A stretch of 64,000 bases of DNA from Brevibacillus invocatus (GCF_003710915.1 NZ_RHHR01000015.1:124001-188000); one strand, 5' to 3'. Counted from the stretch's first letter, positions 1-9,234 are shown. Notes: a model not told the origin generated them from the letters alone. Numbers and translations: made by a program.

Positions 1-662
1 TCTTTACCCGCCGTCTGAAGTCGGGTGCTCGTCCGATTGCCGAGGGAGCGGATGTGGTAGTCAGTCCTGTGGACGGAACCATTTCCCAGCTCGGGGATAT
101 TTGTGAAGGCACACTGATTCAGGCCAAGGGCAAAGGGTACAGTGTCGAAGAGCTCTTGGGGGGCTGCGCCCATGAGGCAGAGCGCTATTACGGAGGCAAG
201 TTTATCACGATCTATCTGAGTCCGCGTGACTATCACCGGATTCACATGCCTGTAACCGGGAATCTGATGGGGTACAGCTATCTTCCAGGCAGACTGTATC
301 CGGTCAATCAACTGGGCGTAGAGCATGTGGATCGCCTGTTTGCCCGCAATGAGCGTCTCGTAACCTACATCCACACGGAGAATCAGGGAGAAGTGGCGCT
401 GATTAAGGTAGGGGCTCTTTTTGTCGGCAGCGTAAAGGTCGTCTACAACACCGCGACGACCAACGTGAAGAAAGCAAGACAAATGGAGGGGCCGATTGAC
501 GGAACGCCGGTATATGAAAAAGGAGATGAGGTGGGCTGGTTTGAATTCGGCTCCACTGTGATCCTGCTCTTTGAATCCGGTCAGCTGGAATGGGCATCAG
601 GTGTGGAGACAGGTGCTTCCCTGCTGATGGGCCAAAAATTGGCGACCATCCCGATCAAGTAA
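1..662 (+). CDS. psd: Phosphatidylserine decarboxylase, 5' end outside window
   Basis: The frame is open from base 3 and ends at 662, so the N-terminal part lies upstream of the window. The protein decarboxylates phosphatidylserine to phosphatidylethanolamine at the membrane. Family marks are VVSPVDGTI near the start, the histidine-rich segment DYHRIHMP, and the FEFGSTVILLFE segment, whose GST holds the serine at which the proenzyme cuts itself to form the pyruvoyl group. The length after GST fits a normal small alpha chain. A terminator follows at 683. The family call is secure; only the start is missing. Confidence 0.95.
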   Translation, partial: FTRRLKSGARPIAEGADVVVSPVDGTISQLGDICEGTLIQAKGKGYSVEELLGGCAHEAERYYGGKFITIYLSPRDYHRIHMPVTGNLMGYSYLPGRLYPVNQLGVEHVDRLFARNERLVTYIHTENQGEVALIKVGALFVGSVKVVYNTATTNVKKARQMEGPIDGTPVYEKGDEVGWFEFGSTVILLFESGQLEWASGVETGASLLMGQKLATIPIK

Positions 663-682
663 AAATGGACTGGCAAAGACCT

Positions 683-714
683 AAGCCTAAGATCCTCGGA
701 CTTGGGCTTTTTTT
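683..714 (+). terminator. Intrinsic terminator of psd
   Basis: AAGCCTAAG (683-691) pairs with CTTGGGCTT (701-709) with one mismatch, followed by a T run. It lies 20 bases after the psd stop. Confidence 0.85.
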
Positions 715-745
715 AATGGTATGTTAATCCAGCCGTAGTGGTGGG

Positions 746-919
746 CAGGAAACAGGAGAAAACGCTCCAGCTTCTTGGGCTACCCGCACAGGAGATGCAC
801 TGCCCGACTCCGTGAAAAAAACGAAACCGCGTCCAAACACGCTTAAGAGCGTGTTTCGTTTTTTTCACTCCGTCTCGGTAGGTAGCCCAAAGATCTTCGC
901 TTATTTCTCCTGTTTCCTG
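746..919. repeat. Long imperfect inverted repeat, element A
   Basis: The left arm (746-785, starting CAGGAAACAGGAG and ending CTTGGGCTACC) is mirrored by the right arm (878-919, GGTAGCCCAAAG to CTCCTGTTTCCTG). Inside is a second hairpin: GTGAAAAAAACG (812-823) pairs perfectly with 857-868, and AAACACGCT (835-843) pairs perfectly with AGCGTGTTT (848-856). It holds no gene. Its right arm, read in reverse, matches the left arm of element B at about 41 of 50 positions by my count, so the two belong to one family. Confidence 0.85.
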
Positions 920-1019
920 TGGACAGCTTTGTTTATTCCCGTCTTTTTCAAGAGCGTGTGAAATACCATCTACGAAGCTGAACTTGAACAAGGTTTAAGC
1001 TTAGAACAAGCACCCAAGC

Positions 1020-1238
1020 TGGTGAGAGAAAAAAGAAGAAAAAAGCGAAAGTCTTTGGGATTCCTACCGAAGCGGAATGAAAAAAGAGAAACCTGCCTTT
1101 AGCGTCCACCCATGAGATCCATCCTGAACCGGCTGCTTTGGACGCGGGTTTCCCTTTTTTCATGGAGCTGGGCAGGAATACCCCCAGCAGGAATCCCAAG
1201 AACTTGGAGCGTTTTCTTCTTTTTTCTCTCCTCCACCA
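1020..1238. repeat. Long imperfect inverted repeat, element B
   Basis: The left arm starts TGGTGAGAGAAAAAAGAAG at 1020, and its mirror ends CTCTCCTCCACCA at 1238. Inner pairings include CTTTGGGATTCC with GGAATCCCAAG, GAAAAAAGAGAAACC with GGTTTCCCTTTTTTC, and GCGTCC (1102-1107) with GGACGC (1140-1145). Both arms resemble those of element A but in swapped order, so B is inverted relative to A. No transposase or other gene is inside. Confidence 0.85.
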
Positions 1239-1377
1239 CAGCGCGGTCGATAACCAAAAGGGTCTAAAGTTCTATTCCACTAAAGCGATAATGGTCAAAA
1301 GCGTGAGAAAAACGAAGGCTTTGCCAGTAGCCCTGTCGACATGCCGAGTTTTTCTATGCAGGATGGGGGAGGGGAAA

Positions 1378-1407
1378 TTGACTCAACCAGCCTCTTTCAA
1401 GTAAGAT
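1378..1407 (+). promoter_or_regulatory. Candidate SigA promoter for gatCAB
   Basis: TTGACT (1378-1383), an 18-base spacer and TAAGAT (1402-1407) lie 34 bases upstream of the gatC start. Confidence 0.5.
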
Positions 1408-1441
1408 CAAAGTTATGTGATACGATTCGGAGGTGGAAAAC

Positions 1442-1732
1442 ATGAGTGCCATTACTCGCAAGGAAGTGGAGCACGTAGCCAATCTGGCTCGCTTGCAATT
1501 AACCGAAGAAGAGGCGGAGCGTTACACGAAGGATTTGAACGCCATTCTTGATTTTGCCGCCAAACTGAATGAGCTGGATACGTCCAGCGTTCAACCGACC
1601 AGCCATGCGACGGATGTGAAAAACGTCATGCGTGAAGACGTGAATCGTCCATCCTTGCCGATCGCGGAAGTACTGAAAAACGCACCTGATCACGAAGACG
1701 GGCAATTCAAGGTGCCTGCCGTGTTCGAATAA
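1442..1732 (+). CDS. gatC: Asp-tRNA(Asn)/Glu-tRNA(Gln) amidotransferase subunit C
   Basis: This 96-residue protein is the small scaffold subunit of the GatCAB complex, which converts Glu-tRNA(Gln) and Asp-tRNA(Asn) to the amidated forms in bacteria lacking GlnRS or AsnRS. It shows the usual opening [16 protein letters not shown] and the C-terminal end [13 protein letters not shown]. The start is ATG 1442, six bases after GGAGGTGG; a GTG at 1433 lies inside that ribosome binding site and is not used here. It is the first gene of the gatCAB operon, with gatA starting 33 bases later. Confidence 0.97.
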   Translation: MSAITRKEVEHVANLARLQLTEEEAERYTKDLNAILDFAAKLNELDTSSVQPTSHATDVKNVMREDVNRPSLPIAEVLKNAPDHEDGQFKVPAVFE

Positions 1733-1765
1733 TTCGACTGGAGAAAGAGAAGGGAGGAACTTACT

Positions 1766-3235
1766 GTGTCGCTGTTTGACAAGCGATTGTCGGAGATACA
1801 TAGCGCCTTGCGCGCGAAGGAGTTGTCCGTTACCGATCTGGTACAAGCCTCTGTAGCCAGCATCAAGGAACATGATGGAGAAATCAAATCGGTTCTGGAA
1901 GTGGATGAGGAGGGTGCCCTTGCCCATGCCCGCAAGCTGGACGAGCAGCTAGCCGGGGGAGAAGAGCTGGGGCTGTTGTTCGGTCTGCCAGCGGGAGTGA
2001 AAGACAACATCGTGACAAAAGGGATTCGCACGACATGTGCAAGCAAATTTTTGTCCAATTACGATCCTGTGTACGACGGTACGGTATCGCAAAAGGTGAA
2101 GGAAGCCGATGCGGTAATAGTCGCTAAGCTGAACATGGACGAATTTGCGATGGGCGGCTCCAATGAAAATTCTGGATTTTTCCCTGCAAAAAACCCATGG
2201 AACACCGATTATGTACCGGGCGGCTCCAGTGGTGGATCGGCTGCAGCGATGGCGGCGCGCCATTTTTACTTTACACTCGGGTCTGACACAGGCGGATCGA
2301 TTCGCCAGCCAGCGGCTTTTTGCGGCGTTGTCGGCTTGAAGCCTACATATGGCCGTGTCTCCCGCTTTGGTCTGGTGGCCTTCGCATCCTCGCTGGATCA
2401 GATCGGACCGATTACGAAAAACGTGGAAGACTCGGCATTCGTACTCCAGGCCATTGCTGGACACGATGCTTATGATTCCACTTCTGCCAATGTGGAAGTG
2501 CCTGACTTCCTGTCCGCACTGACAGGCGATGTCAAAGGGCTGCGCATTGGTGTGCCCAAAGAGCTGATCGGGGAAGGGATCGATCCGGAGGTGCGCGAAG
2601 CGGTTCTGGCTGCATTGAAACAGCTGGAGAGCCTGGGCGCGACCTGGAGCGAGGTCTCCATGCCGCATACGGAATACGCGGTACCTGCTTATTACCTGCT
2701 CGCTTCCTCGGAAGCTTCATCCAACCTGGCTCGTTTTGACGGTGTGCGCTACGGCGTACGTGCGGACAATGCGGAAAACCTGATCGACCTGTACAAGGAA
2801 TCCCGCAGCCAAGGCTTTGGACCAGAGGTAAAACGCCGGATCATGCTCGGCACCTACGCGCTTTCGTCCGGTTACTACGACGCGTATTACAAAAAAGCAC
2901 AGCAAGTAAGGACCCTGATCATTCAGGATTTCAATAACATCTTTGCAGACTTTGACGTCATTCTCCACCCGACCACGCCGACCACCGCGTTCAAGATCGG
3001 CGACAAGGTAGATGATCCGGTGAAAATGTACCTGGAGGACATTTGCACCGTTCCCGTCAACCTGGCGGGTCTGCCAGCGATCAGCGTACCGTGCGGCTTT
3101 GCGAAAAGCGGTCTGCCAATCGGCTTGCAGATCGTCGGCAAGGCGTTTGACGAATCCACCGTGCTGCGTGTGGCACATGCCTACGAGCAATCCGTCGGCC
3201 ATCACCTGCGCAAGCCGGAATGGGTGAGGGGGTAA
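1766..3235 (+). CDS. gatA: Asp-tRNA(Asn)/Glu-tRNA(Gln) amidotransferase subunit A
   Basis: GatA is the amidase subunit that releases ammonia from glutamine for tRNA amidation. The 489-residue protein has the amidase signature: Lys79 in GVKDNIV, the GGSSGGS block with Ser154, and Ser178 in [12 protein letters not shown], which form the Ser-cisSer-Lys triad. The start is GTG 1766 after AGGGAGG. It ends five bases before gatB, which is typical of translational coupling. Nothing is unusual about length or motifs. Confidence 0.98.
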   Translation: MSLFDKRLSEIHSALRAKELSVTDLVQASVASIKEHDGEIKSVLEVDEEGALAHARKLDEQLAGGEELGLLFGLPAGVKDNIVTKGIRTTCASKFLSNYDPVYDGTVSQKVKEADAVIVAKLNMDEFAMGGSNENSGFFPAKNPWNTDYVPGGSSGGSAAAMAARHFYFTLGSDTGGSIRQPAAFCGVVGLKPTYGRVSRFGLVAFASSLDQIGPITKNVEDSAFVLQAIAGHDAYDSTSANVEVPDFLSALTGDVKGLRIGVPKELIGEGIDPEVREAVLAALKQLESLGATWSEVSMPHTEYAVPAYYLLASSEASSNLARFDGVRYGVRADNAENLIDLYKESRSQGFGPEVKRRIMLGTYALSSGYYDAYYKKAQQVRTLIIQDFNNIFADFDVILHPTTPTTAFKIGDKVDDPVKMYLEDICTVPVNLAGLPAISVPCGFAKSGLPIGLQIVGKAFDESTVLRVAHAYEQSVGHHLRKPEWVRG

Positions 3236-3240
3236 GGAAT

Positions 3241-4677
3241 ATGAGCAAGTACGAAACCGTCATCGGCTTGGAGGTCCATGCCGAGCTGTCTACGAACAGT
3301 AAAATCTTCTGTGGCTGCCCGACCGAGTTCGGTGCACCGCCGAATACCCACACCTGCCCGATTTGCTTGGGTCATCCCGGTGTGCTCCCGGTAACCAACA
3401 AGCAAGCCGTGGAGTTTGCGATGAAAGCGGCGCTTGCGCTCAACTGCGAGATATCCCGCGAGACCAAGTTTGACCGCAAAAACTACTTTTATCCCGATTC
3501 TCCGAAAGCGTATCAAATCTCTCAGTTTGATCAGCCAATCGGCTACAACGGCTGGATTGATATCGAAGTGAACGGAGAGACCAAGCGCATCGGGATCACG
3601 CGTCTGCATCTGGAAGAGGATGCGGGCAAGCTGACGCACAGCGATTTTGGCGGAGAGTCCTTGGTAGACTTCAACCGCGTCGGGGTACCTTTGGTGGAGA
3701 TTGTCTCGGAGCCGGATATCCGCACACCGGAAGAAGCGCGTGCGTATCTGGAAAAGCTGAAAGCGATTATCCAGTACACGGAAGTTTCCGACGTACGCAT
3801 GGAGCAAGGCTCGCTGCGTTGCGATGCCAACGTCTCGATTCGCCCTTATGGTCAAGAAGAATTCGGTACCAAAGCTGAGCTGAAAAACATGAACTCATTC
3901 CGCAACGTACAGGCTGGACTGGAGTACGAGGTGAAGCGTCAGGCAGAGGTGCTCGATTCTGGAGGCAAGGTCGTACAGGAAACACGCCGTTGGGATGAAG
4001 CCAACCGCAAGACCTTGTCCATGCGCTCCAAGGAAGAAGCGCATGACTACCGTTACTTCCCGGACCCGGATCTGGTGCGTATGCAGATTTCCGAAGAGTG
4101 GATCGAGGCTGTCCGTGCAACCATTCCAGAGCTGCCAGATGCGCGTAAAGCTCGCTATGTGAATGAATTCGGACTGTCGCAGGCGGATGCCGAGGTACTG
4201 ACAATCTCCAAGGAGACGGCTGATTTCTTTGATGAAACCGTGAAGACAGGTGCCGATCCGAAAGCGGTAGCCAACTGGCTGATGGTGGACCTGCTGGCTC
4301 ATTTGAACGCCAATGACATGGAGTTTGCGGAAGTGAAAATGACGCCGCATGGCTTGGGTGAAATGATCAAGCTCATCGCAGACGGCACGATCTCTTCCAA
4401 AATCGCCAAAACCGTCTTCAAGGAAATGATCGAAACAGGCAAGGAGCCGAAACAGATCGTCGAGGAAAAAGGACTGGTGCAAATCAGCGACGAGGGTGCG
4501 CTGCGCCAAATTGTCGTCGATGCGGTCAACTCCAACCCGCAGGCTGTCGCCGACTACAAGGCGGGGAATCAGAAGGCTGCTGCTTTCTTCGTCGGACAAG
4601 TGATGAAGCAGACCAAGGGAAAAGCAAATCCGCCGATGGTCAACAAGCTCATTGCGGAAGTTTTGAAAGATATGTAA
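3241..4677 (+). CDS. gatB: Asp-tRNA(Asn)/Glu-tRNA(Gln) amidotransferase subunit B
   Basis: GatB binds the mischarged tRNA and activates its side-chain carboxylate with ATP before ammonia from GatA is added. The 478-residue protein opens with [13 protein letters not shown], then a Cys cluster (FCGCPTEFG and [11 protein letters not shown]) that binds zinc, and ends with a GatB/YqeY helical tail. I use ATG 3241, preceded by GGGGGTAAGG, rather than an in-frame start at 3220 inside gatA. It is the last gene of the operon, followed by a hairpin. Confidence 0.98.
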   Translation: MSKYETVIGLEVHAELSTNSKIFCGCPTEFGAPPNTHTCPICLGHPGVLPVTNKQAVEFAMKAALALNCEISRETKFDRKNYFYPDSPKAYQISQFDQPIGYNGWIDIEVNGETKRIGITRLHLEEDAGKLTHSDFGGESLVDFNRVGVPLVEIVSEPDIRTPEEARAYLEKLKAIIQYTEVSDVRMEQGSLRCDANVSIRPYGQEEFGTKAELKNMNSFRNVQAGLEYEVKRQAEVLDSGGKVVQETRRWDEANRKTLSMRSKEEAHDYRYFPDPDLVRMQISEEWIEAVRATIPELPDARKARYVNEFGLSQADAEVLTISKETADFFDETVKTGADPKAVANWLMVDLLAHLNANDMEFAEVKMTPHGLGEMIKLIADGTISSKIAKTVFKEMIETGKEPKQIVEEKGLVQISDEGALRQIVVDAVNSNPQAVADYKAGNQKAAAFFVGQVMKQTKGKANPPMVNKLIAEVLKDM

Positions 4678-4694
4678 CGGTTTTCATATGACAA

Positions 4695-4733
4695 AGGCGG
4701 GGCTGTCCTAAGGGATGGCCTCGCCTAACTATT
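4695..4733 (+). terminator. Hairpin after gatB
   Basis: AGGCGGGGCTGTCC (4695-4708) pairs with GGGATGGCCTCGCCT (4712-4726) using some G-U pairs. Only a short T-rich tail follows, so termination may be partial. Confidence 0.6.
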
Positions 4734-4750
4734 TTCGATGAGAAGTTGCC

Positions 4751-4875
4751 GTGGTGAGGAAAAGAAGGTTTCCGATCTTCGCTTGGTTCTACGTCCGCAG
4801 GGAGGTAGAGACTGTCCGCTCCGCTGGGCAGGACTTCGCCATAAGCTACGCCTGGAAACCTTCTTCTCCTGCGTA
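4751..4875. repeat. Inverted repeat, element C, related to A and B
   Basis: The outer arms GGAAAAGAAGGTTTCC (4758-4773) and GGAAACCTTCTTCTCC (4854-4869) pair at 15 of 16 positions. Between them, a GTCCGC/GCGGAC-type pairing is possible (4793-4798 with 4814-4825). The left arm starts TGGTGAGGAAAAGAAG like element B, and the AGCGAAGATC motif of element A recurs here on the other strand. It carries no gene. Confidence 0.7.
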
Positions 4876-4974
4876 GCCGGAGACTTTCAATACATCTAAA
4901 AAAGTCAAAGGAACTTGCTTTCAGCACCCCTTTGTGGTGTGAAAGGCAAGTCCCTTTGTTTGTTTAAGAGACCA

Positions 4975-6726
4975 TTACTCGGACAAAGTCTCCAGCATTT
5001 GTTCCAACAAGACAACAGCTTCCTTTTCCACTTGTTCAATCGATTGCAGGATGGCAATTGCCTGTTGTCCATGAACAGGATTATTTGGCTCCCCACCAGC
5101 AGGGAACGGGAAGAGTCGGCTCAGCTCGGCGAATTGTTCTGAGATGCTCTCATACAGTGCAGCAGATTTGCGGAGGTTGGGACGAATGGCGTCAAAAGTC
5201 GAGTCTGTCCATGTATCGGCGATCTCTCCCCAGAAAAGTGCGGCGTTGCGTCTTGCGTCGAGAGCTACAGCGGTCGTGTAGGCATTGCCGTTGGGCTCGA
5301 TGCTGCCCTTTTCATAGGCTTCCTTCCAGGCTGTATACGCCGCCAGTCCATTGACCACCTCATCACAGTTGCTGTCTTCCTGCTCGCGATAATGATGGAG
5401 GGCTATATGGATGGCTTGCTTGAGCATCGAATGCTGGTCGGTTTGAATAGGCTCACGAATCGACAGGACGAACAGCTCCTCGATCAATCCGCGTCCCAAA
5501 TCCTCGTAGGCAATCGTCTGATCATGCCCGCAGTTGTCGGCTGCATGGAGAAGCTTTTGCTCATCATCGTAGCCGTAAATCAATCCGAACTCGGGGATGA
5601 AGAGATCCCAGGCAAGGACGGGATGACCGCGATCGATCGAGCGATGAATGAGTTCGAGCGCCTCAGGGAGGGATTGCGCGATTTCACGTTTTTTCCGAGC
5701 GCTGGCGCTGAGGAGGGCGGGATCGACGAGATTGGCATTGAGGGCTGGTCCATCTGCTGCCTTGCCTTCATTGATAACGTTTGATTCAAAACCAATATTG
5801 CGCAGGCCCTGCTGCAGCACTTTTGTAAAGTCAAACATGGTGGGACCGGCGATGTGTATACCATCAGGCACGACAGTTAGGCGAAACGCGTGACCACTTA
5901 CGCCCATCACCATCGGGAAAGACATTTTTTTGCCTGTATTTTCGATCATTCCGTACAAAGCCATCGCGCAGGTCACCCACGTTGGCTGCCTCAGTGCTGC
6001 CGGTTTATCCAAGATCACTTTTTTCATCGTACCCGCTTCCTTTCGAGAGTTTACGTATTGGTCAACCACGACGCGCGTTTTTTCCTGAATCAGCTTTCTT
6101 CGAGAACGGGACAGGATCTGATAGACATTGCCCTGGGAGATCTGGAATAGCCGGGCTATCTCAGCAGGAGAGAGGTGATCGAAAAAATGCGACTCTACGA
6201 TCTTACGCTCCCGGGCATTGAGACAGCTCAACAGATCCATGATGGTCTGGAGCAGCTCCCGGCGCATGAGGACGTCCTCAGGATTGGTGAGATTATCCGA
6301 GGCTTGTGACCAGGATCTGCCCAGCCTGCGCAAAATACTGTCCAGGTCTTCCCAATCGGTCGCTTCCACTTCCGATGCCTCACGCTGTATCCCGGTGAAT
6401 ACCTGCTCTCTTTTCTGTGGTCCTTTGGACAACCGCGTAAAGGCTTGATTGCGGACGATCCGGTGCAGCCAAGGCAAAAAACGGCGGCTGTCTGAGAGCT
6501 TACCCAGATGCAGGAAGGCGCGGATCAGGGCGTCCTGGACGATATCCTCTGCGAGAAAGGACTCCTGTGTGTACGAGCGCGCATACCCGTATACCTTTGC
6601 CCGATGACGCCTGACCAGCTCGCCAAACGCATCGCGGTCTCCAGTCTTTGCCCGTTCGACCAGGACTTCATCCTGTTCACCCTGATTTTCCTGTCTCGAT
6701 CGCTGATTGAACATGGTTGTTTTCAT
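4975..6726 (-). CDS. ECF-type sigma factor fused to a large BtrH-like domain
   Basis: The protein is 583 residues, about three times a normal ECF sigma factor. Residues 25-100 look like sigma region 2 (AEDIVQDALIRAF, then a WLHRIVRNQA helix) and residues 155-212 like region 4 (LNARERKIVESH, SPAEIARLFQISQGNVYQIL). From about residue 240 comes a new domain with PTWVTCAMALYGM (Cys253), GVSGHAF (His279) and LHAADNCGHD. It recalls the papain-like fold of BtrH-type proteins, but this is tentative. No anti-sigma gene adjoins. Met234 (codon at 6027-6025) has its own good ribosome binding site, AAAGGAAG eight bases upstream, so the C-terminal domain might also be made alone. The usual start is ATG 6726. 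Confidence 0.8.
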   Translation of the reverse strand: MKTTMFNQRSRQENQGEQDEVLVERAKTGDRDAFGELVRRHRAKVYGYARSYTQESFLAEDIVQDALIRAFLHLGKLSDSRRFLPWLHRIVRNQAFTRLSKGPQKREQVFTGIQREASEVEATDWEDLDSILRRLGRSWSQASDNLTNPEDVLMRRELLQTIMDLLSCLNARERKIVESHFFDHLSPAEIARLFQISQGNVYQILSRSRRKLIQEKTRVVVDQYVNSRKEAGTMKKVILDKPAALRQPTWVTCAMALYGMIENTGKKMSFPMVMGVSGHAFRLTVVPDGIHIAGPTMFDFTKVLQQGLRNIGFESNVINEGKAADGPALNANLVDPALLSASARKKREIAQSLPEALELIHRSIDRGHPVLAWDLFIPEFGLIYGYDDEQKLLHAADNCGHDQTIAYEDLGRGLIEELFVLSIREPIQTDQHSMLKQAIHIALHHYREQEDSNCDEVVNGLAAYTAWKEAYEKGSIEPNGNAYTTAVALDARRNAALFWGEIADTWTDSTFDAIRPNLRKSAALYESISEQFAELSRLFPFPAGGEPNNPVHGQQAIAILQSIEQVEKEAVVLLEQMLETLSE

Positions 6727-6794
6727 TGCAAAAACTCCTCATCGGTAAGTTGACCTGAAACATAGACTCCTGAAGAGCAGGTTTCCTGACAAAA

Positions 6795-6823
6795 TTGTAA
6801 AAAAATATGACCTCCCCTATAAT
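6795..6823 (+). promoter_or_regulatory. SigA-like promoter
   Basis: TTGTAA (6795-6800), 17 bases, then a perfect TATAAT (6818-6823). It points to the small gene at 6854. Confidence 0.6.
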
Positions 6824-6853
6824 GATACTGACATGATCGTGAGGAGGAAGAAA

Positions 6854-7216
6854 ATGATGAAGCTGATTTCGGTGACAGGTGAACAGGTTCCTGCTAGCAA
6901 GGGTGGATCTCCTGCGGATACGTTTGACCGCTCGATTGCCACATGGGAAGTGGAAGGCAAACAAAAGACCACAACCGTCACGTATGTCCGTTACTTTGCC
7001 AAGGTATTGGCGGAGCAAGGCGTGTACGATCAGGAGGCACAGGGAGTTCCGGTCAGTCATCTGGTCGCCGTACTATACAAGGAAAAATACCCGCAAGCCA
7101 CTGAAAGTCGTCATTATATCAATAATACAGCTGATTTTTTGGCTTTGTTTGCCGATTTTTCCCTCGCCGCCTTCAAAGAGCGCTACCCTGGTGCCGCTGG
7201 CTTAGCTCACGTATAA
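6854..7216 (+). CDS. Unknown 120-residue protein
   Basis: I do not recognise this family. The start at ATG 6854 (or 6857) follows GAGGAGGAAG at good spacing, and a promoter-like site lies 31 bases upstream. The protein is soluble, has no signal or membrane segment, and holds a region rich in Tyr and His (KEKYPQATESRHYINNTADF). It is divergent from the fused sigma-factor gene, with 127 bases between them, so the two could share control. Codon use looks like that of the neighbours, so I think it is real. Confidence 0.65.
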   Translation: MMKLISVTGEQVPASKGGSPADTFDRSIATWEVEGKQKTTTVTYVRYFAKVLAEQGVYDQEAQGVPVSHLVAVLYKEKYPQATESRHYINNTADFLALFADFSLAAFKERYPGAAGLAHV

Positions 7217-7330
7217 GAGCTGCGGGGAAGGGACGGAGGGAAAAGTCCAAAGATTCTGATGGACACCATGATGCAGTTTGCATAGCTCCCGGAATTTGAA
7301 CATCTTGGAAGGCGAAGAGGGGGAAGCTGA

Positions 7331-8059
7331 TTGATTGAGGTTCGAAAGGTAAGTAAAACGTTTGGAGCTTTTACGGCCCTGGAGGACGTTTCGTTTCGCG
7401 TGGAGGCTGGAGAGGTATACGGACTTTTGGGTGAGAATGGCGCCGGCAAGACGACGATGATGCGGATGATGGCGACGATCCTGAAGCCGACAGAGGGCGA
7501 AATCGAGGTGGCGGGCTATTCGGTCCGCATAGAGCCCGATGAAGTGCGCCGCCGGATTGGGATCTTGTTCGGCGGGGACGTGGGCTTGTACAGCCGATTG
7601 ACGGCGAGAGAGAATATCGCATATTTCGGGAGCATGTACGGCATGGAGAAGCAAGCGATTGGGGAGCGGATCGAGCGGCTCAGCCAGATGTTTGAAATGG
7701 GAGCTTTTCTCGACAGGCGCGTTGGTCCCTTTTCTCGAGGGATGAAGCAAAAAGTGGCGATTGCCCGTACGCTTGTGCATGATCCTGATGTCATTTTGCT
7801 GGATGAACCGACGACAGGTCTGGATGTTACGGCCGCCAATATCTTTCGCCGGGTGATCGGCAGGCTTCAGGAGGAGGGGAAAACGATTCTCTTTTCCAGC
7901 CACAACATGGGGGAGATCGACAAGCTGTGCAAACGGATTGCCTTGATACACAAAGGCAGGCTCCAGTTTGCCGGAGCCTTGGAGCAGCTGCGCGCGCAAT
8001 ACGGAAAAGAGGACCTGGATGAGCTGTTCATGACGGTCGTGGAAGGGAGCGGTCGCTGA
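7331..8059 (+). CDS. natA: ABC transporter ATP-binding protein, NatA-like
   Basis: This 242-residue ATPase drives the membrane protein encoded next to it. It has Walker A GENGAGKTT, a signature segment FSRGMKQKVAIA, Walker B VILLDEP and the switch histidine in LFSSHNMGE. The best relatives from memory are NatA of the Bacillus sodium exporter NatAB and other ABC-2 exporters. The start is TTG 7331 after GAGGGGGAAG. Its TGA overlaps the ATG of the next gene, so the pair is coupled. The substrate (Na+ or a drug) is inferred only. Confidence 0.85.
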   Translation: MIEVRKVSKTFGAFTALEDVSFRVEAGEVYGLLGENGAGKTTMMRMMATILKPTEGEIEVAGYSVRIEPDEVRRRIGILFGGDVGLYSRLTARENIAYFGSMYGMEKQAIGERIERLSQMFEMGAFLDRRVGPFSRGMKQKVAIARTLVHDPDVILLDEPTTGLDVTAANIFRRVIGRLQEEGKTILFSSHNMGEIDKLCKRIALIHKGRLQFAGALEQLRAQYGKEDLDELFMTVVEGSGR

Positions 8060-9234
8060 TGCGCAATACGATCATCTGGGCCGTCTTTCAAAAAGAGATG
8101 CGGGATTTGTTCCGGGATCACAAGACGTGGCTCGGGACGTTTCTGATTCCGCTCGTGCTCGTGCCATTTGTCTTTTTCCTGATGGGCTCCTCCTACAGCA
8201 GTCAGGAGCAGGAGGCACGCGCCCACGTTCCGATTGCCGTCTACGGTTCTTCCGACTTGCTGAAACAGCTGGAAGCCATTCCTGGTGTCAGCTTTCATCA
8301 GCCAAGTGATCCCAATCAAGCCCTGCAAGCAGGTCAGCTGCGGGCCATCGTCAGGATTCCGGATCGCTTTGATGAGCGTTTGGAGGCAGGAGGTACGGCA
8401 CAGCTGCACGTCGAATACGACAGTACCAATCAGAAGTCCGTTTACGCACGAGATGTGATTGAGGAGCGAGTCATGGCGTACAGCAAGCAAATCGCTGCTG
8501 AGCGTCTACAAGCGGCAGGGCTTTCTGAGACAGCTATCGAGCCGATCGAGGCTGTCTACGAGCAAGTCGCATCAGAGGAAAAGCGTTCGGGCGGCATGCT
8601 GGCAGGTATCATTCCGTTGATGCTGGTGGTGTCGCTAGCTTCCGGGGGGATCGCCGTAGCGAATGATCTGATTGCTGGGGAGAGAGAGCGTGGTACATTG
8701 GAAGCGTTGATGAGCGCCCCGATTCCTGCGAACCAGCTGCTGACGGCAAAGCTTCTTACGGTGATGATCATGAGCTGCACGAGTGCTACCGCTTCCCTGG
8801 TGTCCCTGACATTGATCCTTCACTTCGGACCGATTGCCTCTCAGGGTTTTGCGTTATCCCTTTTCACTCCTGTGACCTTGCTGGTGCTGATCCTGACTCT
8901 TTTGCTGCTTGCCGCTTTCTTTGCAGGGCTGGAGCTGATGCTGAGCATGAAGGCCAAGTCCGTGAAGGAAGGTCAGACCTACATGAGTGCGGTCATTTTT
9001 CTGGCGATGATCCCTTCGTATATGCTGATGCCGATCCATCCGGTGGATATTCCGCAGCATTACTACATGATCCCTGTATTCAACGGTGTATCGCTGGCCA
9101 AGGAAGTGTTTTACGGGAAAATCGACCCGATGCATGGGGTGATCGGATTGGGCACTTCCCTGTTGTATGTGGTTCTCATCATTGCCTGGACAGCGAGGTT
9201 GTTTCGCCGTGAAGGTGTGGTCGTCAAGCCCTGA
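8059..9234 (+). CDS. natB: ABC-2 exporter permease, NatB-like
   Basis: The 391-residue membrane protein pairs with the upstream ATPase. It has an N-terminal membrane helix (about residues 24-45), a long extracytoplasmic domain (about 46-180), and five or six C-terminal helices. The N-terminal QKEMRDLFRDHKTW and the segment NDLIAGERERGTLEALMSAPI are typical of NatB/ABC-2 permeases. It starts in the stop codon of natA. Export of sodium is known for NatAB; whether this pair does the same is inference. Confidence 0.85.
   Translation: MRNTIIWAVFQKEMRDLFRDHKTWLGTFLIPLVLVPFVFFLMGSSYSSQEQEARAHVPIAVYGSSDLLKQLEAIPGVSFHQPSDPNQALQAGQLRAIVRIPDRFDERLEAGGTAQLHVEYDSTNQKSVYARDVIEERVMAYSKQIAAERLQAAGLSETAIEPIEAVYEQVASEEKRSGGMLAGIIPLMLVVSLASGGIAVANDLIAGERERGTLEALMSAPIPANQLLTAKLLTVMIMSCTSATASLVSLTLILHFGPIASQGFALSLFTPVTLLVLILTLLLLAAFFAGLELMLSMKAKSVKEGQTYMSAVIFLAMIPSYMLMPIHPVDIPQHYYMIPVFNGVSLAKEVFYGKIDPMHGVIGLGTSLLYVVLIIAWTARLFRREGVVVKP

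Larger units (their letters stand above)
663..1441. other. 779-base gene-free interval upstream of gatC
   Basis: It holds the psd terminator, elements A and B and a candidate gat promoter. Short open frames here lie inside the repeat arms and have no ribosome binding site, so I call none of them a gene. Confidence 0.7.

Noticed and set aside
713-1404. Small open frames upstream of gatC on both strands
   Set aside because: All lie in the arms of inverted-repeat elements A and B, with low-complexity Phe- and Lys-rich translations and no ribosome binding sites.
6727-6832. ECF-type autoregulatory promoter (GGAAAC and GTCTA) upstream of the sigma fusion
   Set aside because: The spacing of about 13-14 bases is shorter than the 16-17 expected for ECF promoters.
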